64,000 nt of DNA from positions 27,048,623 through 27,112,622 of the forward strand of contig OZ021732.1 of NCBI GenBank assembly GCA_963978545.1, written 5' to 3'. Both the position numbers and the translations under genes were made by a program. The notes under the pieces are model-generated. The model searched no databases and was not told where the DNA came from. It saw nothing but the letters and a program-made list of their open reading frames with translations. The DNA is from Linyphia triangularis (taxonomy: Eukaryota > Arthropoda > Arachnida > Araneae > Linyphiidae). Of the stretch, positions 35,211 to 47,895 are shown piece by piece (position 1 is the first letter of the stretch; each line of letters starts with the position of its first letter).

Positions 35211-35700
35211 TCGTAACTGTAGTCCCACTCTTATCCTAGAAAAACTGTTTATATGTAAATAGTTTTTCTTTTAAAATCTCTTTATATACATGTAATGCAA
35301 ATAAAACTTTAGCCTTAATTATTAGCTAAAAATTATAATTATTTATGCTTGATTTGTTATAACTTTTTAACTTTAAGAGCAAAAACTAATTGTTTACTTA
35401 TACATCGAAAAAATTAAATGTTTCGGCATTGCATTAAGTATCCAAACATCGTTTGCTGTAAAATTAAAAAACATGACAAATATAATTGGTAATAATGAGC
35501 TTTTGAGATAATTATTTAAAAGGAATGTTGCATAAAATCAGAAACATTTGTTCATACAAATTATTAAGAAAATATCATATTTCGAAATTAGAAAACAGAA
35601 ATACTTACAATTTTTCTATCGATACATTACCTTTAAACTATTGTTGAAACTAATTTATCAGATGCATAAGTAACTTCCTTACATATGTAAATTCTATTAA

Positions 35701-36160
35701 TTATTGTGACTCTTTTTCACTTGATTCATTGCATATGTAACTATTAATTTTATAATTTATTTTTTTGTTTGATTTTTTTTTTCCCCCGACCATAAAATTA
35801 GAATACATTTTGCACAGAAGTTGGTTGATAGAATTGGGTTTGAATGCATGAAATTTTTGAGTATCTGGAATAGTTCGGGTGGTTAAGAATCGTTTCTGAA
35901 GCAAGATTTTTTCTGTTTCATACTGAAAGGAAGTTACATATGCAAACTGCATTCCTTCAATATCGGCAGTTGCCCATTCAAATAACTGTCGAGAAGTAAT
36001 TATCTTATCTTTAAATGGGCGCTGCAAACTGGCACGAGTGGCTAGCCTTTTTATGGTACCTCCAATGCCATCTGAAACTCCTTTACCATGGGCAATGGTA
36101 AAAAAATTCCATTCTGCTTGAATTCCAAAATCTTTTTTATGGAAACACAAGTTTATAATT

Positions 36161-36201
<41 letters not shown>

Positions 36202-36990
36202 TAGTGAGAAGCTGCACTATTAGATTAGTACAAAAGTTTATTAGGTTTCAAACTAAATTTTTTTCCGATGAATTCGATCAAACCTTTGGAATAAGTGAAC
36301 TGCTGTTGCGTCATGGTGAAGACAGTCAGAAACTACTACGAAATTAAAATTGTCTACGACTTGGTCAGTGTCTTCTATAATAAACCACAAATGGATGTAT
36401 AGTCGCTTGCGAATTATTCCAGTGGAATCCTTGAATTGCATCTTGAAGAATAAAGGATTAATTTTCAGAAAAATCACAAACAACTACATATTCACCTGAT
36501 TTCAGATTTTGTTTACAAGCACTAAAAAAAAGACGATTGTTCCTTAGCAATGAATGAATGCCGTATAAGTTTGATATGTTTATCCAGAAACGAATCAATA
36601 AAGTCATCACAAGGGCTCGACAAAGTTTCAAGGATAGATCTGTCAACATTAATCCACTGCTTGTACGTAATTCTTGTAATCCCATTTTCATCAAAAAGGT
36701 CTTCAATGCACCTCCTAAATTCTTCGAACTTTGGGAAATTGCTGCACTTTTCCAAGTAACATATTGTTTGGGGAGGATTACCAACAATTTTTGATATACA
36801 GGTTTTATAGAAATCTAATGGAGTTTCAATATTTTTACTTAATTCCTTCAAATGAGATCCAATTAGCATTAGTTTCATATTTTCATGGATATGACAAACA
36901 CAGACGGTATGTGTTCCGCTTGCTCCTGCCAAAACACAGACCGATTTTACAGATATTTGGAACACAATGTCTTGTTTTTTTTATGCATCC
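35701..36990 (-). pseudogene. Transposase-like gene of the long-TIR element, decayed
   Basis: Pieces in order on the minus strand: 36990-36522, with the Cys/His-rich CVLAGASGTHTVCVCHIHEN, ITYKQWINVDRSILET and FIAKEQSSFF; 36530-36360, with EYVVVCDFSENYSFILQDA and TIHPFVVYY; 36370-36253 in another frame, with VVVSDCLHHDATAVHLFQRF; then a T run on the plus strand (36163-36200); and 36150-35701 with AEWNFFTIAHGKGVSDGIGG and KRLATRASLQRP. The Asp-rich and His-Gly-Lys-Gly blocks look like nuclease motifs, but their roles are inferred. At least one frameshift, a stop and a mononucleotide expansion make it non-functional. What precedes 36990 is degraded. Confidence 0.7.
36163..36200. repeat. 38-bp T run (poly(A) in the transposase sense strand)
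   Basis: It lies exactly where the sense strand reads GCAGCTTCTCACTAC and then A bases, a position rich in Lys and Asn codons in this protein type. Confidence 0.85.
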
Positions 36991-37494
36991 AAAAATAATA
37001 TTGAGTCATCTGTTTCTGCATTTAACGGCTTGTTGAAGTAGAAATATAAATAAAAGCAAGGGCATACCTAGATATTTTTAGGAAGGGGATATGAAATTAT
37101 ACGTCAACAAATCGTTATAATCCTTTTAGTTGGTAATGCAGAGTATGATTAGTAATTCATATAACAGGTATTTTTTTCTACATATGTTTAGAAATTTAAA
37201 AACATTTGAAATAAATTTACCATTTAAAAAACAATCCTTTGATTTTTGCGTTCTAATATCTAACAGAAAACTTCGGGAGGGGATATATTCCCATATACTT
37301 TCCCCTGGCTACGCCACTGAATTAAAGAACCAAGATGAAAATCTTCACCATTTCCTTCCATTTGAAAACTAGTCAATTTACACTCGATTACCTGTATATT
37401 CGACTGCATTAGGATATGCGAATATGAGATTCTTCAGTTCGCACTCAAAGACGATTATTGCATGAAATTAAGGACAAGAATTCACATTTGAATT

Positions 37495-37967
37495 TATATT
37501 TTGGCATCCCATTGCGGTCCCATTATGAAACTACAGTATTTGTGTAGAGAATTAATGTAAGAATAACATATATTTTTTTGAAAAAAATAAAAATACCCTT
37601 TTTTGAGATATTCAAGATCAAAAGTCAAATTGTTTGACCTTAAAATGAAAATTTAAAAAAATATCCATAAATAACACATCATTAGAAAGATCAAATCTTT
37701 ATCTTTTTTTTTGACATCAAAATCAATATTTTATGATAATTAAGGACAAAATTATAACCAGATATATAAAGCAAGAAATGCGAAATTTTGACCTTTTGGC
37801 CCATTTTTGAAGCTCCGCATTTCAGAAACCAAACGATATTCAAACCTAATATTGGCCATTTTTTTCTTTTCTATATAAACCCAACAAGTGAGCAAAATTT
37901 TATTAAATTCTGAAGGGGTCGGGTTGAAAATATCACTTTTTTGTGTTGATTTGACATGGAATGACCC
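37495..37967 (-). repeat. Right terminal inverted repeat of the long-TIR transposon
   Basis: Reverse complement of 34743-35210 with moderate divergence. The outermost 26 bases are nearly identical between arms. Confidence 0.8.
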
Positions 37968-38081
37968 AATTCCCTTTTGAACTTATACCATTTGTGATCT
38001 AAGCGATGAGAAAATTACACAACGATACGCAACTTCATCTGGTTGATTGCACAACATTCGCCAAGGAATGATCAGACTTCT

Positions 38082-38111
38082 TATAAACAGTGACCGCTCT
38101 TCGCATCATTT
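38082..38111 (+). promoter_or_regulatory. TATA box and initiator of the PEP-synthase-like gene
   Basis: TATAAA at 38082-38087 is followed 26 bases later by TCATTT (38106-38111), which fits the arthropod initiator TCAKTY with A at 38108 as a likely start. The coding start at 38375 would leave a 5' UTR of about 267 nt, unless a further upstream exon exists. Confidence 0.55.
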
Positions 38112-38374
38112 GTTAGCCGTACAGGTATAGTGCTTGATCTCAGTCGAAACTCAAGTCAATAATTTTCAGTGATTAATTAAAATTAATAACACAAAATTAT
38201 ATGAAAATTAAAGAAGTGAAATAATTTATATTGAAAGACTTAAATTTTGTAGTTAATATTTAATAATGATTCGGAAAGTTTTAGCAAATGTTTCTTATAT
38301 CAAGAGAGTCAAATGTAATATGTTGTTTATTCTTTAAACTTAAGTTTTGATGTTTGAGTGTTAGTGGTAATGTT

Positions 38375-38578
38375 ATGTTGTGTTATCTTTTAGATTTCAT
38401 TTATTGTGTAAAATGGATGATTGCCTACTCTTCTATACGTATCTATAATTTTCTTCATAAGAGAAGATTCTATTTATACGATATCAATGCTATCGGAGAT
38501 CCTGTCAAGTCAGGTTTCGTTGTACCAGACTTGGAAGAAGAGTTGGAATCACCTTTCCCAGAATCACATTTACAGGAG
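38375..38578 (+). CDS. PEP-synthase-like exon 1
   Basis: Start chosen at ATG 38375, giving a Leu/Tyr-rich hydrophobic N-terminus ([18 protein letters not shown]). It continues to [18 protein letters not shown] and an acidic stretch. The donor GAG|GTAAGT is in phase 0. An alternative Met lies at residue 15. Confidence 0.8.
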
Positions 38579-39499
38579 GTAAGTCAACTAGCAAATTATG
38601 TCGTATTTTTTTCATATATATATATATATATATATATTCTGAATTTTCTCTAAAAGAAAAAAAAATGAAAATTTACCATGTTTAACATAGACGTAGTAAC
38701 TGCACTTTCTTTTCTTAAAAATTATAATTTGTAAATAATTGATGTATTTTAATATCAATTACTGGATGAGCATCTTGAAAATCTCCCTTTTGAGAACTGT
38801 ATTTTGACAACTTTATTTTATACCAACTACCATAAAGTGCAGAGTTAGTAGGTTATTTTTAAGATTGTACGTTTGTGGTAACGTAAAATTGACTTTTCAA
38901 TAAACTAATGTTATCAGAAATATAAGGTTTTGTCATGAAAGCAAGAAATATGATGTGTAAAAGATATTTACATTATTAAAGAACGCATAGAAAAAAAATA
39001 AAAAAATACTGTTTTTGTTTAAAAGGAAAACTCAAAATATATTCGTTTATATTTGTATATATTCGTTTATGTATATAAAAAGGAATTAAATTACTGATTT
39101 GAGCACTATAATATTCAATAAGCTTTTCTGGAAAGCCACCAGTTTTATTTGTTTTGAATGTTTGTATATTTAAGGTGTACATTTTTCTTGTTTTTATAAA
39201 ACAAACACAAAATATCTATTTATATTTGATAATAAATTAATATAACAAGGGATCAGATTGCAAATTTGAGCACTGCAATACTCAAAGAGCGTTTCTGAAT
39301 TGCCATAATTTTCATTTGGGTAGGTGTAGAGTATTTGTGTATTTAATAGCTAAATCATTTTGTATAAGGCGCACTCAAAATATATCCGTTTACATTTGAT
39401 AAATTAATATAACAAGGGAAAAGATTGCATATTTGAACACTGCAATACTCAATGAAAGTTTTTGGATTTATTAAGCGTATATATGAATTTAATGATTAA

Positions 39500-39534
<35 letters not shown>

Positions 39535-40208
39535 TAAGACATCAAACTTTTCGTAATGAAGTAAGCTTTATTTACCATTAAAATTGTTTCTTTTGAAATT
39601 TTGTAAAAAAAAAAAAAAAAACTGTACACTAAAAATGCAGTTGTATTTTATTTTGAAATAACATTAAAGTTTTCGGCTTCACTTCACAGGCCGCGGATGA
39701 GGTGTTGTTCTATGGGGTGAACTCCAAGTCCGAGTGTGTTCTGGTGCGGGTTGCTCGTGGTGCGAACCAAGTGTCTGATGCGTGGATCTATGTGAAGCTG
39801 GCTAACGGCAAAACGTATCACTTGACAGAGAGCGCGGGACATCAGCAGCCTTTTAAGGGAAAATGTCATAATTTTTCGAGCGGGAAACTGCAGATGCACT
39901 ACCTGGCCCCGATGAGGAGATGGAGAATATTCTACTGCGGAATGCTCAAGTAAGCATCAGTGGGTTTGATAACCAAAATTTTAAAATCTCTTAATTTATT
40001 AAGTGTAGTTTCGAAGACAAAATTTGAAGATGTGCATTAGAACTTCAAATTACAATTATTACTCACTAAAAACTAATACTTTTATAATTAACTACTTTTA
40101 TATTAAAATATATTTTAGAATATGATCCAAAAACTGTGTCCAATAAAGCACAAAATTTCGTTCTTTAGTGTTAAAATGGTGTGACAGTAATATTTAAAGA
40201 ACATAGTC

Positions 40209-40239
<31 letters not shown>

Positions 40240-43200
40240 CCTTCTAATAAGAGTTATTGGTAAAACATTTAACATACTTGATAAAATGGTGCTTAAAATT
40301 TTAAAAACTTTTAGAATATTGTTAATGGATATACATATAATTAATAGTTCATGAAGATAAATTACTAGAAAGTAATAAAAAAAATTGCAATAATTTGAGC
40401 ATTTATAGCCAACTATATAGCGTGATATGGATTCAAAGTTAAAAAGTATTTCACCCAAAAATTTCGCATAAGGTTTCAAAATTTAATAGTTTTTTTTTGA
40501 AGACTCACTAACTGTATTTTTGGTAAAGGTAGTGATAAAATCTTGGTATCATATAATCCATACGATTAATATTCATTTTTAAAAGAACAAAAAATATATA
40601 TATTGAAAATTTACAAATTTTGAGTCCAGAATCTCATCCAACATTTTTTTTTCTTACTGTTTTGCAAAAAAAATTGGTTCAATTGTTTAAATGTTATATT
40701 AGTCAGTTAAGTGTTTAAATATCTCCTAATTACATATATTTTATTTTAGAGAAATGCCAGGTGATAATACTTCAGGAGAAACAGTGTTTGTTAAATTTGT
40801 TTTTCTGTAAGTAACAAATATTTCTTTTTAGTAATGCTCGAATTCTTTTGTTTGTCTTCTAATTTCTGTTTTGTGGTAAGTAATTATTAATTATATTAAA
40901 AGAAAATGCATCAGACTCAATTGCATCAATTTCTATAAAATGCATCAGGACTGACTACTTACTTGTCAATGGTCATGATAAATGATCATAAAATAAACAA
41001 TTTGAAACTGTTTTTCAACATAACTGAAACTGTTTTTATACATTTATATGTCTGAACATGTCTCTTGCTGCATTTTTTTTATATGTGTTTAGAGTAAAAC
41101 CTTTCTCTCTGATTGCAGGTGGAAAGCTTCTTCTGATGTTTATGACCTTACTTTGGATTCAAATCCAACAGGATTCGCCAATGCTTTAGCGGAAACAGAA
41201 TGGGAACACTCACATGTACCACCTATGAATAAGTAAGTACTGCTAAAAAAGGACATTCAAAAATGAACTTACAGTTAAATACAGTAACGTTTAATGTTAA
41301 GTTTAAAGTTATAAAAAAAAATAAGTTGATATGAAAAAAATGTTAAAAAGTTCAGTGACTGAAATTTGCTGAATATTCAACAATCACTTTCCAACATTAA
41401 AAATGTGATACTTAAGCATTACCTCAACAATCATTGATTAACTTTTTGTTACCGGCAAAACGTTCAAACCGTCTGTTCTCATCGGAAGTCCAGTTCGGTT
41501 CGGACTCATGTCAATCCCTTCATGTGGAATGCCTCAGCTGCGATCCGTTTCAAAGGACAAAGATAATTCATTTCTCGAGCTTTCTGTCTTTGAATGTACC
41601 CCCGATCCGGTCGAGAACAGTTCCGGTCAGTACGGGCATCACTGAGTTTTTATGGCCAGTAGCAGGTGTTCAGTGTTCTGGGGCCAAGAAAAATTGCGCG
41701 AAGCGTTGTGATCAGCCGTTCTTAAAGGAGAATGGGTATGGGTGGGGTGTATTGGGTGATCACATGAAATCGTCTGAGTTGGTTATTATTTTTCTAATGA
41801 ATTAGACATTTTGATTCGAAAATTAAACAGAATCATAACTGGTAATAAAACATAAATATCACAAAAAGTTCACGAGCCATTTTGTATTCTAGCTGCAATT
41901 TTTAAGAACAGTATGTCTTAAAGTTAATATTTAATTGTAAAACTAATGAATTATTCAGAAATATTTAAAGGTTTTTATTTTATCAGAAACTAAGAAATAT
42001 TTTCGAAAAAACTGATATTAAGGAGGTGGGGAAATTTCACAGTAAGAATGTGTTCTTTAAATTATTTAACACGCCGTTTAACCATAAAAATGTTTTATCT
42101 ATGCCTATTAATATTGTAAGGAAAAGTGCAAATATCATGACACATTCAATCCTATTTTGCACTAATTCAGCATCTTTTATTAGATTAAAATTACTAAAAT
42201 TGTGAAAAATTTTACTGTGGGAAATATGCCTAGTACAAGTTAAAACTATTTACCGACTTTTAATGACTGAGAAAGTAATATTTGGACATAACGTAAATCC
42301 TGCTACGCCATGTTATCTACAAATCCATCCATTTGGAATGTTCACAACTATTTCAAATACACCAGTCCAAGAACAAAAATAAAATATTTAAGCAAGTGCA
42401 TTATAATTTATTAACTATAGTGATTTGGTTATAAAACATTAAGTCAGAAAAACAAAGCAGTATCATTGTATTTGAAATTTTAGGATATAAATAATCCCCT
42501 TAATTACAACTAAAACTGGTTTCAGATAAGATACATTTTTTTAATCAAATGTTTGATAGCTGTTTAGCTACTTCAAATTTAGAAATGCGGGCTGAGAAAA
42601 CTTAATTGTTTAGGATTTGGATAAATACAATGGATATTAGAAGAATTCAACAGTAAATTGATATCAAATTCTCGATAACTCCTATTAAGTGACGAATAAC
42701 TTGAACTATTCATTCATCATATTTCTTTCTAGTAGAATACTGAATTAATTTCTAAGTTAAAGAATTTGAATGTAAGGTTTTTCACTGCATATTAATAATG
42801 AAGAAATGCTTTTTAAAAAATTAAATGTTTTTTAAAACGCCCTAAAAAGACAAAAATTATCCCCACTCCGACAAATTACTCAAATTCAAATTTTAAAGAC
42901 TGATTATCACAGAAGTTTTATCAATAACTATGTCTACGTATTGCATTGTTTGGTTCTAAATTTTATAATTGATTCAACGCCTATTTCAGAACTCTTGTCT
43001 CTACTACTCTTTATAGGGAACAAATAAATTGTACTTGGAGCATTTTAACTTTGTAAATTGGATTTTATTTTGGAAATTGGATTTAAAAAATGACACTGAG
43101 TTTGCAAAGGCAATATTTTCTATAGTATATATATCATAAATGTGTAAAGGTATTAAGTATTAATTTAAAAATATGTAGCTAATAAGCATATTGTATGAAT

Positions 43201-46200
43201 TGACGTTCAGATATTTTCAATCAATTCAAACAGTATTTTTATTTTATAATTAATAATACGACAAAACATTCTGATTAAAATTGTATGGTAAAAAATACTG
43301 ATTAATGGCATTTAATAATGAAGCATGCGGTTGATAAAATATTCTATATGATATTATGAAAAATTGTATGACACATAATAGAATGGTTCTGTTAACCATG
43401 CACTCAATAAATATTTTTGGAAAATTACATCAACTCTGTATAATAAAACCGCCATTATCACAAAAAGCCGATTTTTCTTGCAAATGGATTATTTTCTTAA
43501 AGATATCAAGTATTTTACTTTGAAACTTTTTAGGCGTATTTATAACATATTTTACATAAACAGACACATATTATGAAGAAATATATACTTAAATATTCTT
43601 TACTTGAATATTATTTAAATAGTAAAAGTATTAAACTTATATTTTATATTAGTTTTTACAAACAAATTTCAAAAGTTCACGAAAACTACAATTTTTTTTA
43701 ATATATTTCTTAAAAACATGTGCGAAGTACATAAAAGTTTAATATCTTCCATGCAAAAGTGTGGTGGTTGAAGTATGTCAATGTAATGTAATTTATTTCT
43801 AAATATAATGTTTAATTGGACTTTTTAATAATTTAAGAGGTTATGTAAATATTATATATTATCTCTACACAGTTACTTGTCTTTATATCCCTTGTTGCGC
43901 ACCTTTTTACGTCCCCAATTGGCGAGAACGTACAAAGTTTCTACGATAATAATATTAAAATTCGTGATAAAAATATGTATTTACTGAATTTCTCTAAACC
44001 TCGTTAAGTGAGATCACAGAAGTTTTAATATGTACCATATAACCACAATTTGGTAATTTGATAAATTTCGGAAGTTTTTGTAAAAAATTGTCTAAAAGTA
44101 CGTAAGATATTTTGTTATCGTCCCCTGCTGGTCCCGCAGCTAACTGTAGTTTATCTTAAATCTCCCCCTTTGCCCGTAAATGCGCAGACCGTAAGTGAGC
44201 AACTCCCCTGTCTTTAACCCCCCCCCCCCCCCCCCCCGCTCCCACCCCAACCGTTTTTGGGATAATACGGCATTACCAAAAATGCTTTGGGTTTTTAAAT
44301 GAATCAATTCGAAACTTGGATCCAAACAGGTACAGATACTAAATGGTAAAACTTTTTGTGACATTAAATGACTGATTGATCCTCAAGTCCCCCGGGGAGA
44401 GGGGGGGGGGGACTCTCCGGGAGACCCTTGAAATCCTACCCATTTGAAATTGAATTATATTCGAATACACAACAAAAACCAAGTATTTTCATGTTTGTCC
44501 ACAGATTGGTTAGTTTGATGACAAACACGGAAATACTTGGCACCTAATATCTGTCTTCCAATCCGATTTGCAAAAAGTTACTTTGGAAGCTCTCTTCCTG
44601 TCCAAAACTACTTGTAATTGCAGCTTCCAAATTAATATTATGTTTTCGTAGTACAGTCATACCTAGTTAACATGAAATTGCTTAACGCGAAGTAAAAGTA
44701 GTTCGCCGTACGATGTAGCCTAAACTTAACGTTAATTTATTCATTTAACGCTAAATATCATACAATGAAATCCCGCTTAAGACTAAAAACAATTTTCTCT
44801 TTAAACTACTTTTTTTTAGGTGAAGCTTTGCAACATTTCCTAATACAGCAGGACAATTCCACACATACCTTAAATAATTTAGAAGAGATAGACACATTTT
44901 CAAAAGAATTTTTTATTGAAAACTTAAATAAAAAATCAGTAACAAATTTCTTTAAATAATAAGGTACTGGTAAATACAGATACTTCTTTTTCCTAATGTA
45001 CATTATGTTAAACTATTGCACTGAATATAAGCCTTGCAATGTAAATGTTGCAATAATATTAAATACACTTTTAACTAGTAGTTTAAATCTGCATTTATTA
45101 GATGAAAAAGTTTTTAGATGGTTGACACGAAAAATTTCGGCTTCCCCTTTGACTTCCCGTTGTAATCTTATAGAGATCTTCAAACTGATATATATTGTTA
45201 CTCAATTCTTCTGTATATAAGGATTTCGGAAAACATGACAAACTTCATCATTCTTCTGAATTTATGGGTGAATTCTGTTATATATGCAGTTTATCTCTAA
45301 TATCCGTCATTTTGATGGAGAAAATTTAACAAACACTATTCATGCACACTTTCTTCTTTAATTATTCTTAGTAACAAACACTAATATGTTCAGAATATAC
45401 AACCCATTTCAGAAAAGTAAATGGTTCGTTTCTGTTCAAATATTTTTTATAAGAGCTGTTGAAGTGACAAATTTCTATCCGTTATCTTTCAGTTTATCTC
45501 TGAAATCACTTATTTTTGAGTAGCAGCATTTTATAAACAATAATTTTTTCCCCTTTCCAGTAACTTTTCTTGTTATTAAGCTTATTATTAATTCAGAAAT
45601 AAAAATAAGCAGAATATTTTAATCAATCTTGTAGCTTTGTGGAAAATGAACATAATTTATTATTTTTAATAAATTAAATTTGCTTATTCCAGTTCCAAAT
45701 TAAGAATAAAAAACATTTTTCATTTATTAGAAAAACATAAATGCAATTCTTCTTCCGCCTTCTTAAAAACTTCTAATATTTTATTTTTAGGGTTGTTGGC
45801 GCAACTAATTTCTATGCTCAGTCTGGAGTGATAGATGGAACTTTTTGTGTCAATGATACAGACGATTACGAAATGTACTTATTCGGAGAGAGAATGAGAA
45901 ATCTTGGTAAGTTACCAGCTGAAACTGATTTCAGTTGTTTTACGTATGACAGAGGAAAGACTTTAATTATTATTATTTGTTTTAGAAAAAACTGGTATCA
46001 AAGGTATGAGAAGTTTTTCGGACATTTTAGGGAACACTCCAGGGGTAAATATATTTTTCAGATTTAAATTTACAACTCAAAAATTCTCCAAAACTTTATT
46101 GTGATTAATTTTTTTGTTTCATTTATTTTAGAATGGGTTTACTTTCCATGTGGGAAAAGCGTCAGCACCATTTATGTTCAAAAAGTAATTCATTGATTTT

Positions 46201-47810
46201 GATTTTACCTTTCATTAGTATTTTAGCATTATTCTATACCAACAATTTTAGACTTTTTCCAATCCATTTTATAGTATCCTTAATGAAAATCTAACTTGTA
46301 ATCTTGTAACTTGAAAATACATATTGTTTTAGCTTGCCTTATGGTTTCATTGTTCAGCCAGACGCTTCATTAAAAGCTGTGAAAGAATTGGAAATTGATA
46401 CCCAATCTGATGATTCCAGATCTGAACAATTAGTAAACTGTATTTTTACTGCAGGTACTTCGGTTCTTTTTAATATTTTTAATAATGTTAATGAAAAATC
46501 TGGTAGTATATTTTCGTTGAAACTAAATTTGTTTGATTAAAACTATTTGCTTATTAAATTAAACAAATATATTGAACAAATATATTTGTCGAAACTATTT
46601 GAACGCAAAAGAATCACATTTATAATGTGTTAACTGTCTACTTACTCTGTCTTTTATTTATTGAAAACTGAGTATCCATTTACTTTCATAAAATAAACTA
46701 CAAGTTTTGTGTGTACAAATTCAAGTATCATATCCTTTATATATAAAATTATGAGTTTAATTAGATTAAAATACGGCATAAATGCATTAATTTGACCACG
46801 TTTTATCACTAGAATCTTCCTAAATATGGAATATTTTTTTGAACTCACCCTGTTAGGGAATAAATTGTTCAACTTGTCATGCATAATCTAAATAGAAACA
46901 CAAAACATTAGTCATAATTATAAAGTCTCAAAGCATCTATGTCAGTACAATTTCGTCTATTTATATTAAATATAATTTATTTGCAAAGAGACTAAATGAA
47001 AGTATTTTTTTTTCTTTGTTTTTCTTAAGAGTTTAAGAAATTATTTGTGTATGAATTCCTATGATAAATCCTAAATTAACATATCACAATTCAAATGAAA
47101 TGGTAAGCTGGAAAATTATTTTGAAAAATAGTGCCCTTCGCTTATATTTACTCACTTTTGTGTGTGCATAACCTACAAAAAAAAAAAAATTTTTTTTCGG
47201 TACACACAAAAATGCAGTTTATTTCTAATATCCTTCATTTTGATTAAGAGAATTTAATAAACAACATTCACTCACCTCTTTAATTAGTCTTAGTAAGAAA
47301 CACTAATATGTTCAGAATATACATCCCTATCATTCATACAACCCAAATGATTCCCAAATGACTTCCCAAAAACTCTTCTTGTTGTTAAGCTCATTATTAA
47401 TCCATTAACGACAGTTGGCAAGAAAATTTATCAATCGGCATTTGAGTTTTTTTTTTTTTTTTTTTTTTTTTTTCCTTTTTTTTTTTTTTTTTCTTTGCTA
47501 ATAAATTGCTATTATGGTTCAACTTAGTATTTTTTTTTTAAATCATAAAAATAATTTTCTAAAAAATCTGAATTTTTTTAAATAATACCTTAAATGATCT
47601 AAACAAACAAGGTAAAAGTTCAAAACAATGACTGCTTATCCATTTCAAAGTCGTCTTAAATGGGTAACTTCAGAAATAAAAACAAATGGAATATTTTATT
47701 CAATCGAGTAGTTTTGTGGAAAAGGAACATAATTAATTAGTTTCAAGAAATTATACTAGCTTATTCCACACTTCTCAATAAAGAATGACAAGATTTTTTT
47801 TTTATTTAAT

Positions 47811-47895
<85 letters not shown>

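Larger units (their letters stand above)
34743..37967. mobile_element. DNA transposon with about 470-bp terminal inverted repeats
   Basis: The element is 3225 bp. Both ends start GGGTCATTCCATGTCAAATC and continue as inverted copies through blocks such as GACCCCTT, AATATTAGGTTTGAAT and CGCAATGGGATGCCA. The interior encodes a decayed minus-strand transposase-like protein (about 35701-36990). The target flank is AATT. I recognise the protein type as a repetitive gene seen in many animal genomes, but cannot place it in a named superfamily. Confidence 0.8.
41233..45790 (+). other. Intron 4 (about 4.6 kb)
   Basis: It contains a GC-richer island (41434-41805), a C run (44218-44237), a pogo-like relic (44653-44959) and the left copy of a direct duplication (45285-45715). 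The rest, 41810-44140, is AT-rich with nothing recognised. Confidence 0.6.

Noticed and set aside
36550..37036. Plus-strand frames of 69-101 codons
   Set aside because: They are shadows of the minus-strand transposase-like coding region.
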